Assembly (NCBI RefSeq): GCF_905171765.1
Contig: NC_053389.1
Coordinates: 399,576,645-399,640,644, forward strand
DNA length: 64,000 nt
Direction: 5' to 3'
Origin: Bufo bufo
Lineage: Eukaryota; Chordata; Amphibia; Anura; Bufonidae
A program made the position numbers and the translations under genes. The notes beneath the pieces were generated by a model, which was given only the letters and a program-made list of their open reading frames with translations, was not told the DNA's origin and ran no database searches. Shown in pieces: positions 46,286 to 57,466 of this stretch (positions are counted from its first letter, which is position 1; each line of letters starts with the position of its first letter).

Positions 46286-47120
46286 GAGTTAAGCCTACAC
46301 CTGGATGTTCAGGCTCGACGGGTTCGGCCGAACTTCACAAAAAAGTTTGAGTTCGGGACCCAAACTTGACCCGAACTTGACCCCGAATCCGAATCTCATT
46401 AAGACAATGGGGACCCAAACTTTTAAGCACTAAAATGGCTCTAAAAAAGTCATGGAAAGGGCTAGATGTCTGCAAATGGCAGCAAAATGTGGTTAAGAGC
46501 ATGGCAAGTGCTCTGCAAACAAATGTGGATAGGGAAATGACTTAAAATAACATAAAATACGTAAAAATAAAAAATATATAATCTTGATCTTGGAGGACGA
46601 GATCCATATGGAGTAGGAGGTTGAGGAGGCGGTGTATGTGGCGGTGTAGGTGGAAGCACCGGTGGAGGATGAGGAGGTAGCCTACACTGCTTTTTATTTT
46701 TAATTTTTAATTTTTTTTTGTTTAAATTAGGGTACACCCCAAAACATTGGGAAATATAACCTGTGATAACCCCCTCCGGCCGTGCTAAACAAACGTTCAG
46801 ACAATACACTGGCTGCAGGGCAGGCCAGCACCTCCAAGGCGTAAAGGGCAAGCTCAGACCATATGCCCAATTTGAAGACCCAGAAGTTAAAGGGGGCAGA
46901 CCCATCAGTCAGTACGTGTAGGCGTGTGCACACATACTGCTCCACCATGTCGCACGTCCCCGTGATGTACATGATCCAATTGGATATCTGCTCTATCAAC
47001 TTTAGATGTTCTTTTCTGCGCCTACCATGTTGATCACAGTTAGCGGCGAAGCAGGGTTCCATCCTGGAGAGGGAGCGTGAGAAAGGGAGACCACATCCAA
47101 GGGAAGTCAGTGGCTGCAAT
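46284..47120 (-). mobile_element. hAT fragment with captured 18S rRNA piece, copy A
   Basis: The 3' end of a minus-strand hAT starts at 46284 (TAGAGTTAAGC). It overlaps the neighbouring hAT end by two bases and shows the usual GTTCGG-rich subterminal block. A CTCC/GGAGG-rich low-complexity stretch follows at about 46590-46680. Transposase C-terminus coding lies at 46727-46945 (minus: VRTLHVL-type, APFNFWV, LEVLACPAASVLSERLFSTAG). The dimerisation domain is cut short by the same deletion as in copy B (GGGYHRLYFPMFWGVP). Upstream of the Met-Val-Glu-Gln coding bases the sequence changes abruptly to 18S rRNA at about 46950. Confidence 0.8.
46950..47118 (+). pseudogene. 18S rRNA-derived fragment inside hAT, copy A
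   Basis: The plus strand from TCGCACGTCCCCGTGATG to CCACATCCAAGGGAAG follows the 5' domain of eukaryotic 18S rRNA in order. The recognisable landmarks are CTATCAACTTT-GATG, GCCTACCATG-TGA-CAC, GCAGGGTTC, CTGGAGAGGGAGC-TGAGAAA and ACCACATCCAAGG. There are many substitutions, so it is an old copy and not a working rRNA. It is antisense relative to the hAT transposase. The junction with the transposase coding sequence (CATGGTGGAGCAG on the hAT strand) is at the same base as in copy B. Confidence 0.85.
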
Positions 47121-47198
47121 GTGATCAAGCTGAAGTGTGGGACAAATTATCAATCTTTTTGCAGCGTCCCACTCAGGACACTTGGGAACTGCAAAATT
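47119..47198. other. Short unassigned segment next to the 18S fragment
   Basis: About 80 bp between the last good 18S match and the LTR-like block. It contains CAAATTATC, which may be a decayed continuation of 18S rRNA, but the match is too weak to call. Confidence 0.35.
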
Positions 47199-48235
47199 AC
47201 TGTGAAACGGCATTATCATATTGCATGTCATTTTGTATTACAACACCTGTTGTATCCCTGTTTATAGGCTCGTCTGGTGTAATTTATACATCCCACCACT
47301 AGATGGGGATAGCACTTAGGTTATATAAATACTTAAGTCAGGCCTAGTGTAAAAAAGAAGGGTAGAGAGGAGAAGTTAGAGGAGCAGAGTCAGTTGAAAA
47401 GCTGAGGCTACACACCACAGAGTAGTGGGTGAAGTCTGATGCAGCAATGAGGTAGAGCCAAGGTATGGGGGGCAGGAGAGCATTTTCCTCCTGTCATCCT
47501 CTTAGTTCCTACATCCTACAACCAGAGGATAGTGTTTGCGTCCCTGGAAGAAAACAAGCTAAAAATAGAGACATCGGTGATAACAGCCACTACCTAAGGC
47601 TTAATGGGCACCTTTGCACATGGTGGAGGACAATCTAGCTACAGGCAGCCTCACCATACATTGAAGAATACAGATTAGCTACCTGTTCAAGGGCTTGGAA
47701 GATACAGAAATAATAGGACTAAGCATACCAATAAGTATTACAGGCAACCTCACCAAATTATACTGGTTTAAAAAGGGCCTTGAAGCTAAGTTAAAACCCA
47801 GCCAAACCTATTAACAGTGGATCAACAGAATTCCTCTAAAGAACAAAAAAAAGACTGTATTCTGTCTGGTTGTATATGCCGCAACTGGAACCAACTTCAG
47901 TAAAAGTTGTGAGTTGTATCCTACCACTGTCTACTTCATTCTTCAATTGAATTACAACTGGTTGTACCACCATTAACGGTACTGGCGTCACGACAAATAC
48001 CACCAAGGGACCCAGCCGCCACAAGCACCTTAAACACCAATGCCATCAAGGGCACCTCAACCTCCATCTAGGCTGGTGCTTCCTTACCACAGAGTGTGCC
48101 CCAGAGGATTTCGTGCTGTCTTCCTCATCACTGTGCTGCTGCCCCAGGGAGGCTTTCTGCTAACCGTGAGTAAACCGATGAACTGTATTAATATTGGCCC
48201 CTCATCGCCCACCGTGCACCTCACGTGTAGCCCCT
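47199..48235 (+). mobile_element. LTR-like promoter-bearing block
   Basis: It starts TGTGAAACGGC and has a TATA-like TTATATAAATACTT at about 47317-47330, followed by a purine-rich leader with splice- or R-region character and no coding frame. It also has GGTACTGGCGTCACGA at about 47976, which resembles GGCGTCACGAAC on the minus strand of the solo LTR at 44505. This makes a second, different solo or truncated LTR plausible. The right end is not defined because a truncated Tc1 begins at about 48230, and no target duplication was found. Confidence 0.45.
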
Positions 48236-48841
48236 GTGGTTCTGGCATGCCACAATTGTTCCACTGAAGGAAAAAGCACCCCAGACCATTATGGCGCCCC
48301 CTCCACTGTGGCGCATAGAAAACATCTCAGGTGGGATCTGCTTGTCATGCCAGTAATGTTGGAAACCATCAGGACCATCAAGGTTACATTTTTTCTCATC
48401 AGAGAATAAAACTTTCTTCCACCTTTGAATGTCCCATGTTTGGTGCTCTCTTGCAAAGTCCAAACGAGCAGTTCTGTGGCGTTCAAGGAGACAAGATCTT
48501 TGAAGAAGTTTTTTGTTTTTGAAGCCCTTCAGTCTCAGATGCCGTCTGATGGTTATGGGGCTGCAGTCAGCACCAGTAAGGGCCTTAATTTGGGTCGAGG
48601 ATCGTCCAATGTCTTGACAGACAGCCAATTGGATCCTCCGGCTCAGTGCTGATGACATTTTTTGGGGTCTTCTACTTGACTTTTTTGTTTCATAACCCTC
48701 AGGATCATTTAAGAAATTCCAAATGACTGTCTTACTGCGTCCCACCTCAGCAGTGATGGCGCGCTGCGAGAGACCCTGCTTATGCAGTTCAACAACCCGA
48801 CCACGTTCAAAAAGGGAGCGTTTTTTTGCCTTTGCCATCAC
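48221..48841 (-). pseudogene. Tc1-like transposase N-terminal two-thirds
   Basis: 206 residues from [20 protein letters not shown] first helix-turn-helix ([23 protein letters not shown]) is followed by a second DNA-binding block ([22 protein letters not shown]), then the start of the catalytic domain with the first Asp in [16 protein letters not shown] and [12 protein letters not shown]. The frame ends after IVACQN at the truncation, before the second Asp and the Glu, so the protein is inactive. The 5' non-coding arm (48842-49119) is intact. Confidence 0.88.
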
Positions 48842-49119
48842 GTGTGACTACCTGACAGAAAATGACAATGAATCCACATCTTTGCACAGATTTGGCCTTT
48901 TAAAGGCATGTGGTCCTAAAATTTGGATCAGCTGAAAAACAGCCTAATTCAGTTTAATTGTAATTTTCAATTAATTAAATGCTCAAAAAATGTTTTGTCT
49001 CACTCTCATTTCTTCTTGTTGCATGTTGAAGCTCTACGTGGAACCTTGTTAAGATCCACCAATGTAAAATATGATTTTTTGCCATTTTTCAAGTGATCTT
49101 AAACTTTTGATCAGGACTG
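48221..49119 (-). mobile_element. Tc1-like transposon, 3' truncated (third Tc1 family)
   Basis: The right terminus AAACTTTTGATCAGGACTG ends at 49119 and is followed by TA. The opposite end is missing beyond about 48230. It landed in the plus-strand hAT copy, whose sequence resumes directly after it (GTAGATTGGGTTGCTGAC). It carries the N-terminal part of a transposase. Confidence 0.85.
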
Positions 49120-49121
49120 TA

Positions 49122-51945
49122 GTAGATTGGGTTGCTGACAGTGCCTCCAGTTCCCTCACATTGTCTCTCACCCAGTCTCCTGCTGAAAGATCAGAGTTGG
49201 CACCTGCAGCCGATGTCCATCAGTCTTTCACCTCACCCCCTTTTAAATCAGCCAAGCAGTCTGAGCCCCAAGTCATGCAGCAGTCTCTTCTGCTTTATGA
49301 TGACTCTGTTAGCAGGGTTTCCCAGGGCCATCCACCTAGCACTACCCCAGAAGTGGAAGAGATGCCCAACCACTTATGTTTCAAGATGAGTACATAGGAG
49401 GACCATCGCAGCACGTCTCGGATGATGACGAAACACAGGTGCCAACTGCTATGGCTTTCTGCAGTGTGCAGACCGACAAGGAGGGCAGTAGTGAAGACTG
49501 GGTGGAAGATGATGTGGAGGACAATGAGGTCCTCGACCCCACATGGAATCAAGGTCATGCGAGTGACCTGTATAGTTCAGACGAAGGGGCGGTGGTCGCA
49601 CAGAGCCACCAGCACAGCAAAAGAGGGAGCAGGGTGCAAAAGCGGAGGGGTCGTCCCCTAGACAGTACGCCTGCTACTGCCCACCGCAGCAAGGGACCGT
49701 GCACACGAAAACCAGCTCCAAGGAGTTCCCTGGTGTGGCAGTTCTTCAGACAATGTGCTGACGACAAGACACGAGTGGTTTGCACGCTGTGCAATCAGAG
49801 CCTGAAGTGAGACATAAACGTTCTCAACCTGAGCACAACCTGCATGACCAGGCATCTAAGTGCAAAGCATGAGCTGCAGTGGAGTAGACACCTCAAAAAT
49901 AAAGAAAGGTCTCTGGCTCCTCCTGCCTCCTCTTCTGCTGCAGTCTCAGCCTCTTCATCCACCTCTGGAGTGACAGTGGCAACTGCCACCCCGCAAACAG
50001 AGGATCTGCCAGCAACACCACCACCTGGGTCACCCCACAATGTCCCACGGAAGCGTTCAGCTCTCCATCTCCCAAACAATGGAGCGGAAGAGGAAGTACC
50101 CCCCAATCCACCCGCAATCCCTGGCCCTGAATGCCAGCATTTCAAAATTACTGTCCTTTAAAATGCTGTGATTCCGTCTGGTGGAGACGGAGAGCTTTTA
50201 AAGCCTTATGGCGGTGGCTGTCCCACAGTACATCGTGCCCAGCCGCCACTACTTTTCCAGGCGAGCCATCCCTTCCCTGCACAACCAAGTAGGGGACAAA
50301 ATCAGGTGTGCACTGCGCAACGCCATCTGTGGCAAGGTGCACCTTACTACGTATACGTGGACCAGTAACCACGGTCAGGGACGTTATATCTCCCTAACAG
50401 CACACTGGGTAAATGCAGTGGCTCCTCATCCGGTCAGCGTAACACCTTCAACACCAACTTCAGCACAGCCAGGGGTAAACGACAGCAAGCAGTTTTAAAA
50501 CGCATCTGTTTTAGGGACAAACCCCACACCGCGCAGGAGCTGTGGACGGGCCTTGAACAACAGACCGATGAGTGGTTAGTGCCAATGAGCCTCAAGCCCG
50601 GCCTGGTGGTGTGCGATAATGGGCGAAATCTCATAGCAGCTCTGGGACTAGCATGTTTGACGCACATCCCTTGCCTGTCGCATGGGCTGAATTTGGTAGT
50701 GCAGAAGTTCCTTAAAAATTACCCCAATATGTCAGAGCTGCTGCATAAAGTGCCGGCCGTCTGTGCAAGCTTTCGGCGTTCTCACCCTGCTGCTGTTCGC
50801 CTGTCAGCGCTGCAGCGTAACATCGGCCTTCCTGCTCACCGCCTCATATGCAACGTGGCTCCGAGGGTGGGTTCCTGCACCCACAAACGCCAGGTACACA
50901 TTTGTCCAGCCAGGGCACAGTTCTGGAGGATGACGAGGTGGAGGATGAGGAGGAGTAGATGGAGGAGAAGGAACCATGTTCACAGCAGGGTGGCACCCAG
51001 ACCAGCTCATGGCTATCACTGGTGCGTGGATGGGGGGATACAGAGTACACAGACAATACACCTCCCACAGAGGACAGCTTGTCGTTGCCTCTGGGCAGCC
51101 TGGCACACAATAGCGATTACATGCTGCAGTGTCTCCGCAATGACCGCCGAGTTGCCCACATTTTAACTTGTGCTGATTACTGGGTGGCCACGCTGCTGGA
51201 TCCCCGTTACAAGGACAATGTACCATCCTTAATTTCCTCACTGGAACGTGATCGTAAGATGCGCGAGTACAAGCGCACGCTGGTAGACGCGCTTCTGGTG
51301 GCATTCCCACCTGACAACGGGGGCACAGTGGAAGCACAAGGCAAAGGCAGAGGAGGAGGAAGAGTTCGCCAACGCAGCTGGGGCACCGCCAGCACCTCAG
51401 AAGGCAGGGTTAGCATAGCCGAAATGTGGAAAAGCTTTGTGAGCACGCCACAACAACCAGCACCACCAGCTGATATGGAACGTCTCAGCAGGAGGCAGCA
51501 TTTTACCAACATGGTGGAGCAGTATGTGTGCACACGCCTACAAGTACTGAATGATGGGTCTGCCTCCTTCAACTTCTGGGTCTTCAAATTGGGCACATAG
51601 CCTGAGCTTGCCATTTACGCCTTGGAGGTGCTGGCCTGCCCTGCAGCCAGTGTATTATCTGAACGCGTGTTTAGCACGGCAGGGGGCGTTATCACAGACA
51701 AGCGCAGACGGATCTTGATAAAGACCTAACAGGTCGAAACGTCGCTGTCTCAGTGAAATAAAGGAGAAAATTTCTAAGATATTGGAGTGCCGCAGTTTTT
51801 CATTACATCACAGACAAGAGCACCCGCCTGTCCACAGCCAATGTGGACAAGCTCACGTTCATTAAAATGAATTAGGCAGGGATTCCACAGGACTTGTCCG
51901 TACCTTGTGCAGAATAGACATGTATACCGGCCTTAACCTGCCTAA
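49122..51945 (+). pseudogene. Degraded hAT transposase, plus-strand copy
   Basis: Same family as the transposase at 32500-35934 but broken into many frames (49130-49400, 49376-49810, 49844-50161, 50208-50498, 50579-51166, 50959-51600). Recognisable parts are the BED finger (FFRQCADDKTRVVCTLCNQSLK, with a stop after it), the core Asp region altered to TTYTWTSNHGQGRY (Asp to Tyr), VVCDNGRNLIAAL, and the dimerisation domain after a stop at 51598-51600. About 270 bp are deleted after the RLICN motif at about 50850, where the frame jumps to APRVGSCTHK. Its 5' part was replaced by the Tc1 at 48221-49119. The first catalytic Asp is lost, so it is inactive. Confidence 0.85.
51703..51806 (+). mobile_element. 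Tiny 5'-truncated Penelope-like tail with target duplication
   Basis: Within the hAT dimerisation domain, ATCACAGACAAG at 51691-51702 is repeated at 51807-51818. The roughly 100 bp between, beginning near ACGGATCTTGATAAAGACC, are foreign to all other hAT copies. They contain TTGATAAA, a perfect 4-bp hairpin GACC-TAACA-GGTC, then GAAACGTCGC, and an AATAAAGG downstream. This is the order seen in the PLE tail at 1413-1505. I read it as a 5'-truncated PLE insertion. Confidence 0.6.
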
Positions 51946-52452
51946 TTAAAAATAAATAAAATGATAGTGTTGGCTACCTCGTCCTCCTCCACCGCTGCTT
52001 CCACCTACACCGCTACGTCCACCGCCTCCTCAAACTCCTACTCCATATGGACATCCACCTCATAAAGTCCACCGCCTCCTCAAACTCCTACTCCATATGG
52101 ACATCCACCTCATAAATCAAGTTTTTTTTTTTATTTGTACATATTTTATTTTATTTTATGTCATTTCACAAATTTTTCTGTAAAATTTTCGGGTAAAATT
52201 CACCAATTTTTTTGTGTGAAATACCACTGCTATACCAAGTAGATATGTTAAAAAAAATCACTAATTTGTCTGTTACATTTTCGGGTGAAATTAACCAATT
52301 TCTGGGTGTGATATAACACTGCTCTACCTAGTAGACAGGTACAAAAAAAATCACTAATTTGTCTGTTACATTTTCAGGTGAAATTCACCAATTTTTGGCT
52401 GTGATATACCCCTGCTCTACCTAGGTGACAGCTTAATAAATTTCACTTAGTT
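51946..52452 (+). repeat. hAT 3' subterminal repeats
   Basis: Low-complexity TCCACCGCCTCCTCAAACTC duplications (51990-52115) are followed by about three units of ~100 bp with TCACTAATTTGTCTGTTACA and GTGATATAACACTGCTCTACC. They match the position of 3' subterminal arrays in related copies. Non-coding. Confidence 0.6.
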
Positions 52453-52710
52453 CCTACCTCCCCGAGTCGGGAGTGGGTAATTGCCGCCCGCCCGCTCCTT
52501 AACTTAGAAGCTTCTCACATATCCGCTCGATTACATTTAATTTCATCCGTTGACCTCCCTTGGATGTGGTTTCCCTTTCACAGGCTCCCTCTCCGGCTTG
52601 GAACCCTGATTCCCCGCCACCCGTGATCTCCATGGTAGGCGCATAAAAGAACATCGAAAGTTGATAGAGAAAATATCCAATTGGATCGTGGACATCACGG
52701 GGACGTGCGA
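52453..52710 (-). pseudogene. 18S rRNA-derived fragment inside hAT, copy B
   Basis: On the plus strand this is the reverse complement of the 18S rRNA 5' domain. Landmarks are CCTACCTCCCCGAGTCGGGAG, GTGGGTAATT, CCTTGGATGTGG, CAGGCTCCCTCTCCGG, GAACCCTGATTCCCCG, ACCATGGTAGGC-type, ATCGAAAGTTGATAG and CACGGGGACGTGCGA. It is longer than copy A because it includes the CCTCCCCG-GTCGGGAG region. An insertion of about 65 bp (around 52490-52550) is not in 18S rRNA. It ends at GCGA, exactly where copy A's fragment ends, followed by the same transposase sequence. Confidence 0.88.
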
Positions 52711-53341
52711 CATGGTGGAGCAGTATGTGTGCATACGCCTACACGTACTGAATGATGGGTCTGCCCCCTTCAACTTCTGGGTCTCCAAATTGGGCACAAG
52801 GCCTGAGCTTGCCCTTTAATCCTTAGAGGTGCTGGCCTGCCCTGCAGACAGTGTATTGCCTGAACGTGTGTTTAGCACGACTGGAGGGGGTTATCACAGG
52901 TTATATTTCCCAATGTTTTGGGGTGTACCCTAATTTGAAAAAATAAAAATACATTTAAAACCAAAAAGCAGTGTAGGCTACCGCCGCTTCCACCTACACC
53001 ACCACATCCACCGCCCCCTCAACCTCCTACTTCATATGGACCTCGTCCTCCTAGATCAAGATTTATTTTTATTTTTTTATGTATTTTATGTTATTTAAAG
53101 TCATTTCCCTATCCACATTTCTTTGCAGAGCACTTGCCATGCTCTTAACCACATTTTGATGCCATTTGCAGCCCTCTAGCCCTTTCCATGACATTTTTAC
53201 AGCCATTTTAGTGCTCAAAAGTTCGAGTACCCATTGGCTTAAATAGTGTTCGGGGTCAAGTTCGGTTCCCAAACTCGAACGTTTTTGTGAAGTTCGGCCG
53301 AACCCGTCGAATCCGAACATCCTGGTGTCCTCTCCACACTA
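52453..53341 (+). mobile_element. hAT fragment with captured 18S rRNA piece, copy B
   Basis: It starts with antisense 18S sequence (to 52710), continues without a gap into the hAT transposase C-terminus (52711-52900: MVEQYVCIRLHVLNDGSAPF and LEVLACPADSVLPERVFSTTG), carries the same dimerisation-domain deletion as copy A (GTTATATTTCCCAATG), then a 3' subterminal block and the end TCTCCACACTA at 53341. The following GAAATGAC (53342-53349) could be its target duplication, since it is followed by the interior of another hAT copy. It lacks most of the transposase, so it was non-autonomous. Confidence 0.8.
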
Positions 53342-56300
53342 GAAATGACATAAAATAAAATATGTACAAATTAAAAAAAATAATATTGATGTATGAGGTG
53401 GAGGTCCATATGGAGTAGGAGGTTGAGGAGGCGGTGGACGTAGCGGTGTAGGTGGAAGCGGTGGTGGAGGAGGACGAGGTAGCCAACACTGGTTTTTGGT
53501 TTTAATTTTGTTAATTAGAATTTTTTTTTAAATTAGGGTACACCCCAAAAGAGTGGGAAATATCAAAAATACAACAATGAGCAATTGCGCTGTAGTATAA
53601 CAATGGCTGGGTAAGGCCGGTATACATGTCTATTCTGCACAATGTACGGACAAGTCCTGGTTAATTTTAATGAACGTGAGCTTGTCCACGTTGGCTGTGG
53701 ACAGGTAGCTGCGCTTGTCTGTGATAACTCCCCCCTGCCGTGTTAAGCACATGTCCAGACAATACACTGGCTGCAGGGCAGACCAGCACCTCCAAGGCGT
53801 AAAGGGAAAGTTCAGGCCATGTGCCCAATATGGAGACCCAGAAGTTGAAGGGGGCAGACCCGTCATTCTGTACGTGTAGGCATGTGCACACATACTACTC
53901 CACCATGTTGGTGAAATGCTGCCTCCTGCTAAGACGTTTCATATCAGCTGGTGGTGCTGGTTGTTGTGGCGTGCTCACAAAGCTTTTCCACATTTTGGCC
54001 ACGCTAACCCTGCCTTCTGAGGTGCTGGTGGTGCCCCAGCTGCGTTGGCGACCTTTTCCTCCTTCTCTGCCTTCGCCTTGTGCTTTCACTGTGCCCCCGC
54101 TGTCAGGTGGGAATGCTACCAGCGTGCGCTTGTACTCGCGCATCTTACGATCATGCTCCAGTGACGGAATTAAGGACGGTACGTTGTCCCTGTAATGGGG
54201 ATCCAGCAACGTGGCCACCCAGTAATCAGCACAAGTTAGAATGTGGGCAACTCGGCAGTCGTTGCGGAGACACTGCAACATGTAATCACTCATGTGTGCC
54301 AGGCTGCCCAGAGGCAACGAAAAGCTGTCCTCTGTGGGAGGTGTATTGTCTGTATCCTCCGTATTCCCCCTAGCCACGCACCAGTGATGGCCATGAGCTG
54401 GTTTGGGTGCCACCCTGCTGTGAACATGGTTCCTCCTCCTCCATCTCCTCCTCCTCATCATCCACCTCGTCATCCTCCAAAACTGTGCCCTGGCTGAACA
54501 ATTGTGTACCTGGCGTTTGTGGGTACAGGAACCCACCCTAGGAGCCACTTGTGAATGACTGGCCGGAAACCCTATGAAATTATCCCTCTTCCTCCTCCTC
54601 CTCCTGTGCCACATCCTCTTTCATCATCGCCAGAAGCGTTTTTTCAAGGAGGCATAGAAGTGGGATAGTAACGCTGAGAATGGCGTTATCTGCACTGGCT
54701 ATGTTGGTGGAGTACTTGAAACAGCGCAACAAGGGACACAGGTGTCGCATGGAGGCCCAGTCATTGGTGGTGAAGTTGTGCTGTTTTGCAGAGCTACTCA
54801 CCCGTGCATGCTGCAGCTAAAACTCCACTGTCGCCTGCTGCTGCTCGCACAGTCTGGCCAGCATGTGCAAGGTGGAGTTCCACCTTGTGGGCACATCGCA
54901 TATGAGGCGGTGAGCGGGAAGGCCGAAGTTACGCTGCAGCGCTGACAGACGAGCAGCAGCAGGGTGAGAATGCCGAAAACGCGCACAGACGGCTGTGCAC
55001 CACCGAACCTCTGCACCACCAAATTCAGCACATGCGCCAGGCAAGGGATGTGCGTCAAACCGGCTAGTCCCAGAGCTGCTACGAGATTTCACCCATTATC
55101 GCACACCACCAGGCCGGGCTTGAGGCTCACTGGCACCAATTATTTATCGGTCTGTTGTTCCATGCCCGTCCACAGCTCCTGCGCGGTGTGGGGTTTGTCC
55201 CCCAAACAAAAACGTTTTAAAACTGCCTTCTGTGGTTTACCCCTGACTGTGCTGAAGTTGGTGGTGAAGGTGTTACGCTGACCGGATGAGGAGGTGGTAG
55301 AGGATGAGGAAGCGTAGTAGAAGGAGGAAGCAACAGGAGGCAAACTGAAGCACCCTGCAATCCTCGGTGGTGGAAGGACATGCGCCAAACTGCTATCCGC
55401 CTCAGGTCCAGCGGCCACTGCATTTACCCAGTGTGCTTTTAGGAAGATATAACATCTCTGACTGTGCTTACTGGTCCACGTATCCGTAGTTAGGTGGACA
55501 TTGCCACAGATGGCGTTGCGCAGTGCACACCTGATTTTGTCCCCCACTTGGTTGTGCAGGGAAGGGATGGCTCGCCTGGAAATGTAGTGGCGGCTGGGCA
55601 CGACGTACTGTGGGACAGCAACCGCCATAAGGCTTTTAAAACTCTCCGTCTCCACCAGACGGAATTGCAGCATTTCAAAGGACAGTAATTTTGAAATGCT
55701 GGCATTCAGGGCCAGGGATCGCATGTGGGTAAGGGGTACTTCCTCTTCCGCTCCAGTGTTTGGGAGATGAAGTGCTGAACGCTTCCGTGGGACATTGTGG
55801 AGATGCTTGGTGACCCAGGTGGTGGTGTTGCTGGCAGATCCTCTGTTTGCGGGGTGGCAGGTGCCACTGTCACTCCAGAGGTGGATAAAGAGGCTGAGAC
55901 TGCAGCAGAAGAGGAAGCAGGAGTAGCCAGAGACCTTTCTTTGTTTTTGAGGTGTCTACTCCACTGCAGCTCGTGTTTTGCACTTAGATGCCTGGTCATG
56001 CAGGTTGTGCTCTGTTTTATGCCTCGCTTCAGGCTCTGATTGCACAGCGTGCAAACCACTCGTGTCTTGTCGTCAGCACATTGTCTGAAGAACTGCCACA
56101 CCAGGGAACTCCTTGGAGCTGGCTTTGGTGTGCTCGGTCCCTTGCTGCGGTGGGCAGTAGCAGGCGTACTGTCTAGGGGACGGCAGCTCCACTTTTGCAC
56201 CCTGCTTCCTCTTCTGCTGTGCTGGTGGTTCTGTGCGACCACCGCCTCTTCCTCCGAACTATACAGGTCACTCGCATGACCTTGATTCCATGTGCGACCT

Positions 56301-56800
56301 TGATTCCATGTCATCGTCCTCCACATCATCTTCCACCGAGTCTTCACCCCTGCACTCCTTGTTGGTCTGCACACTGCAGAAAGCCACAGCAGTTGGCACC
56401 TGTGTTTCGTCATCATCAGAGACGTGCTGCGATGGCCCTCCCATGTACTCATCCTGAAACATAAGTGGTTGGGCATCGGTGCACTCAATCTCTTCCACTT
56501 CTGGGGCAGGGCTATGTGGATGGCCCTGGGAAACCCTACTAGCAGAGTCATAAAAAAGCAGAAGAGACTGCTCCATGACTTGGTGCTCAGACTGTTTGGC
56601 TGATTTGCAAGGGGGTGAGGTAAAAGACTGATGGACATCGGCTGCAGGTGCTAGCTCTGATCTTTCAGCAGGGGACTGAGTGGGAGACAATGTGAAGGAA
56701 CTGGAGGCACTGTCAGCAACCCAATCTACTATCGCCTGTACTTGTTCTGGCCTCACCATTCGTAGAGCCGCATTAGGCCCGACCAAATAACCCTGAAGGT
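53342..56800 (-). pseudogene. Degraded hAT transposase, minus-strand copy
   Basis: The closest relative of the plus-strand copy at 49-52 kb. From the 5' side it shows MVGPNAALRMVRPEQVQAIVDW (56786), an acidic region, and a BED finger (FFRQCADDKTRVVCTLCNQSL...HLSAKHELQW) at about 55930-56100. The core has LTTDTWTSKHSQRCY with the first Asp retained, and the second Asp motif region near 55080 (CDNG-type) is crossed by stops. The C-terminal coding region (53630-54614) has a dimerisation motif with changes (CPAASVLSGHVLNTAGG). At least five frameshifts. Its 3' subterminal block begins at 53342, directly after the other hAT's end, so its own 3' terminus is missing. Confidence 0.85.
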
Positions 56801-56949
56801 TCAGTCACCGACTCACAACTGAGGAAGGTGTTTCACTTGTACGTGTAACTGGCACAGATCAACCATGTCCTCTCCTTTCAACAGGAGCTCCACCAGCAGC
56901 ACCACGACCGGGGCCACATCCCTTATTGGACGCTCTCCTCATTCTCTGC

Positions 56950-57298
56950 AAATTTAGGATCTTGCCTAAAATGGGTGTTTTTTTAATAACAGAATATAAG
57001 TTGACAGCAGTATCTAATGCGTGTATTTCACACTGACAGATGCAGCAAAGTCCGCAAATTTAGTATTTGGCCCAAAATGGGTGTTTTTTTAATAACAGAA
57101 TATAACAGCAGTATCTAACGCATGTATTTCACACAAACATATGCAGCAAAGGCCGCAAATTTAGTATTTGTCCCAAAGTGTTCTTTTTTTATTTATAACA
57201 GAATATAACAGCAGTATCTAACGCATGTATTTCACACTGACAGATGCAGCAAAGACTGCAAATGTAGTATTTTGCACTAAATGTTTTTTTTTTTAATA
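56950..57298 (-). repeat. 5' subterminal tandem repeats of the minus-strand hAT (part 1)
   Basis: Three to four units of about 95 bp share AACAGCAGTATCTAACGCATG, TTTCACACTGACAGATGCAGC and CGCAAATTTAGTATTTGCCC followed by a poly-T run. The array is interrupted at 57307 by a nested hAT and resumes at 60268. Non-coding. Confidence 0.85.
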
Positions 57299-57466
57299 GC
57301 AGAATACAGGGGCGTCGTTAGGTCAAAACATTCGGGGCTTGAGCCCAGGATGTTTTGACCAGTGCCCCGAATGTTATGCTGGCAGCAGTGGCGTAACTAC
57401 CAGGCTGCTTCGGGGCCCAGGCTGACAAAGGGCGCCAGGCAGCCTGACACCAACTGTCTTTTTTTA

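Noticed and set aside
46950..47118. A functional rRNA gene
   Set aside because: Only part of the 18S 5' domain is present, it is diverged and it is fused to transposase sequence.
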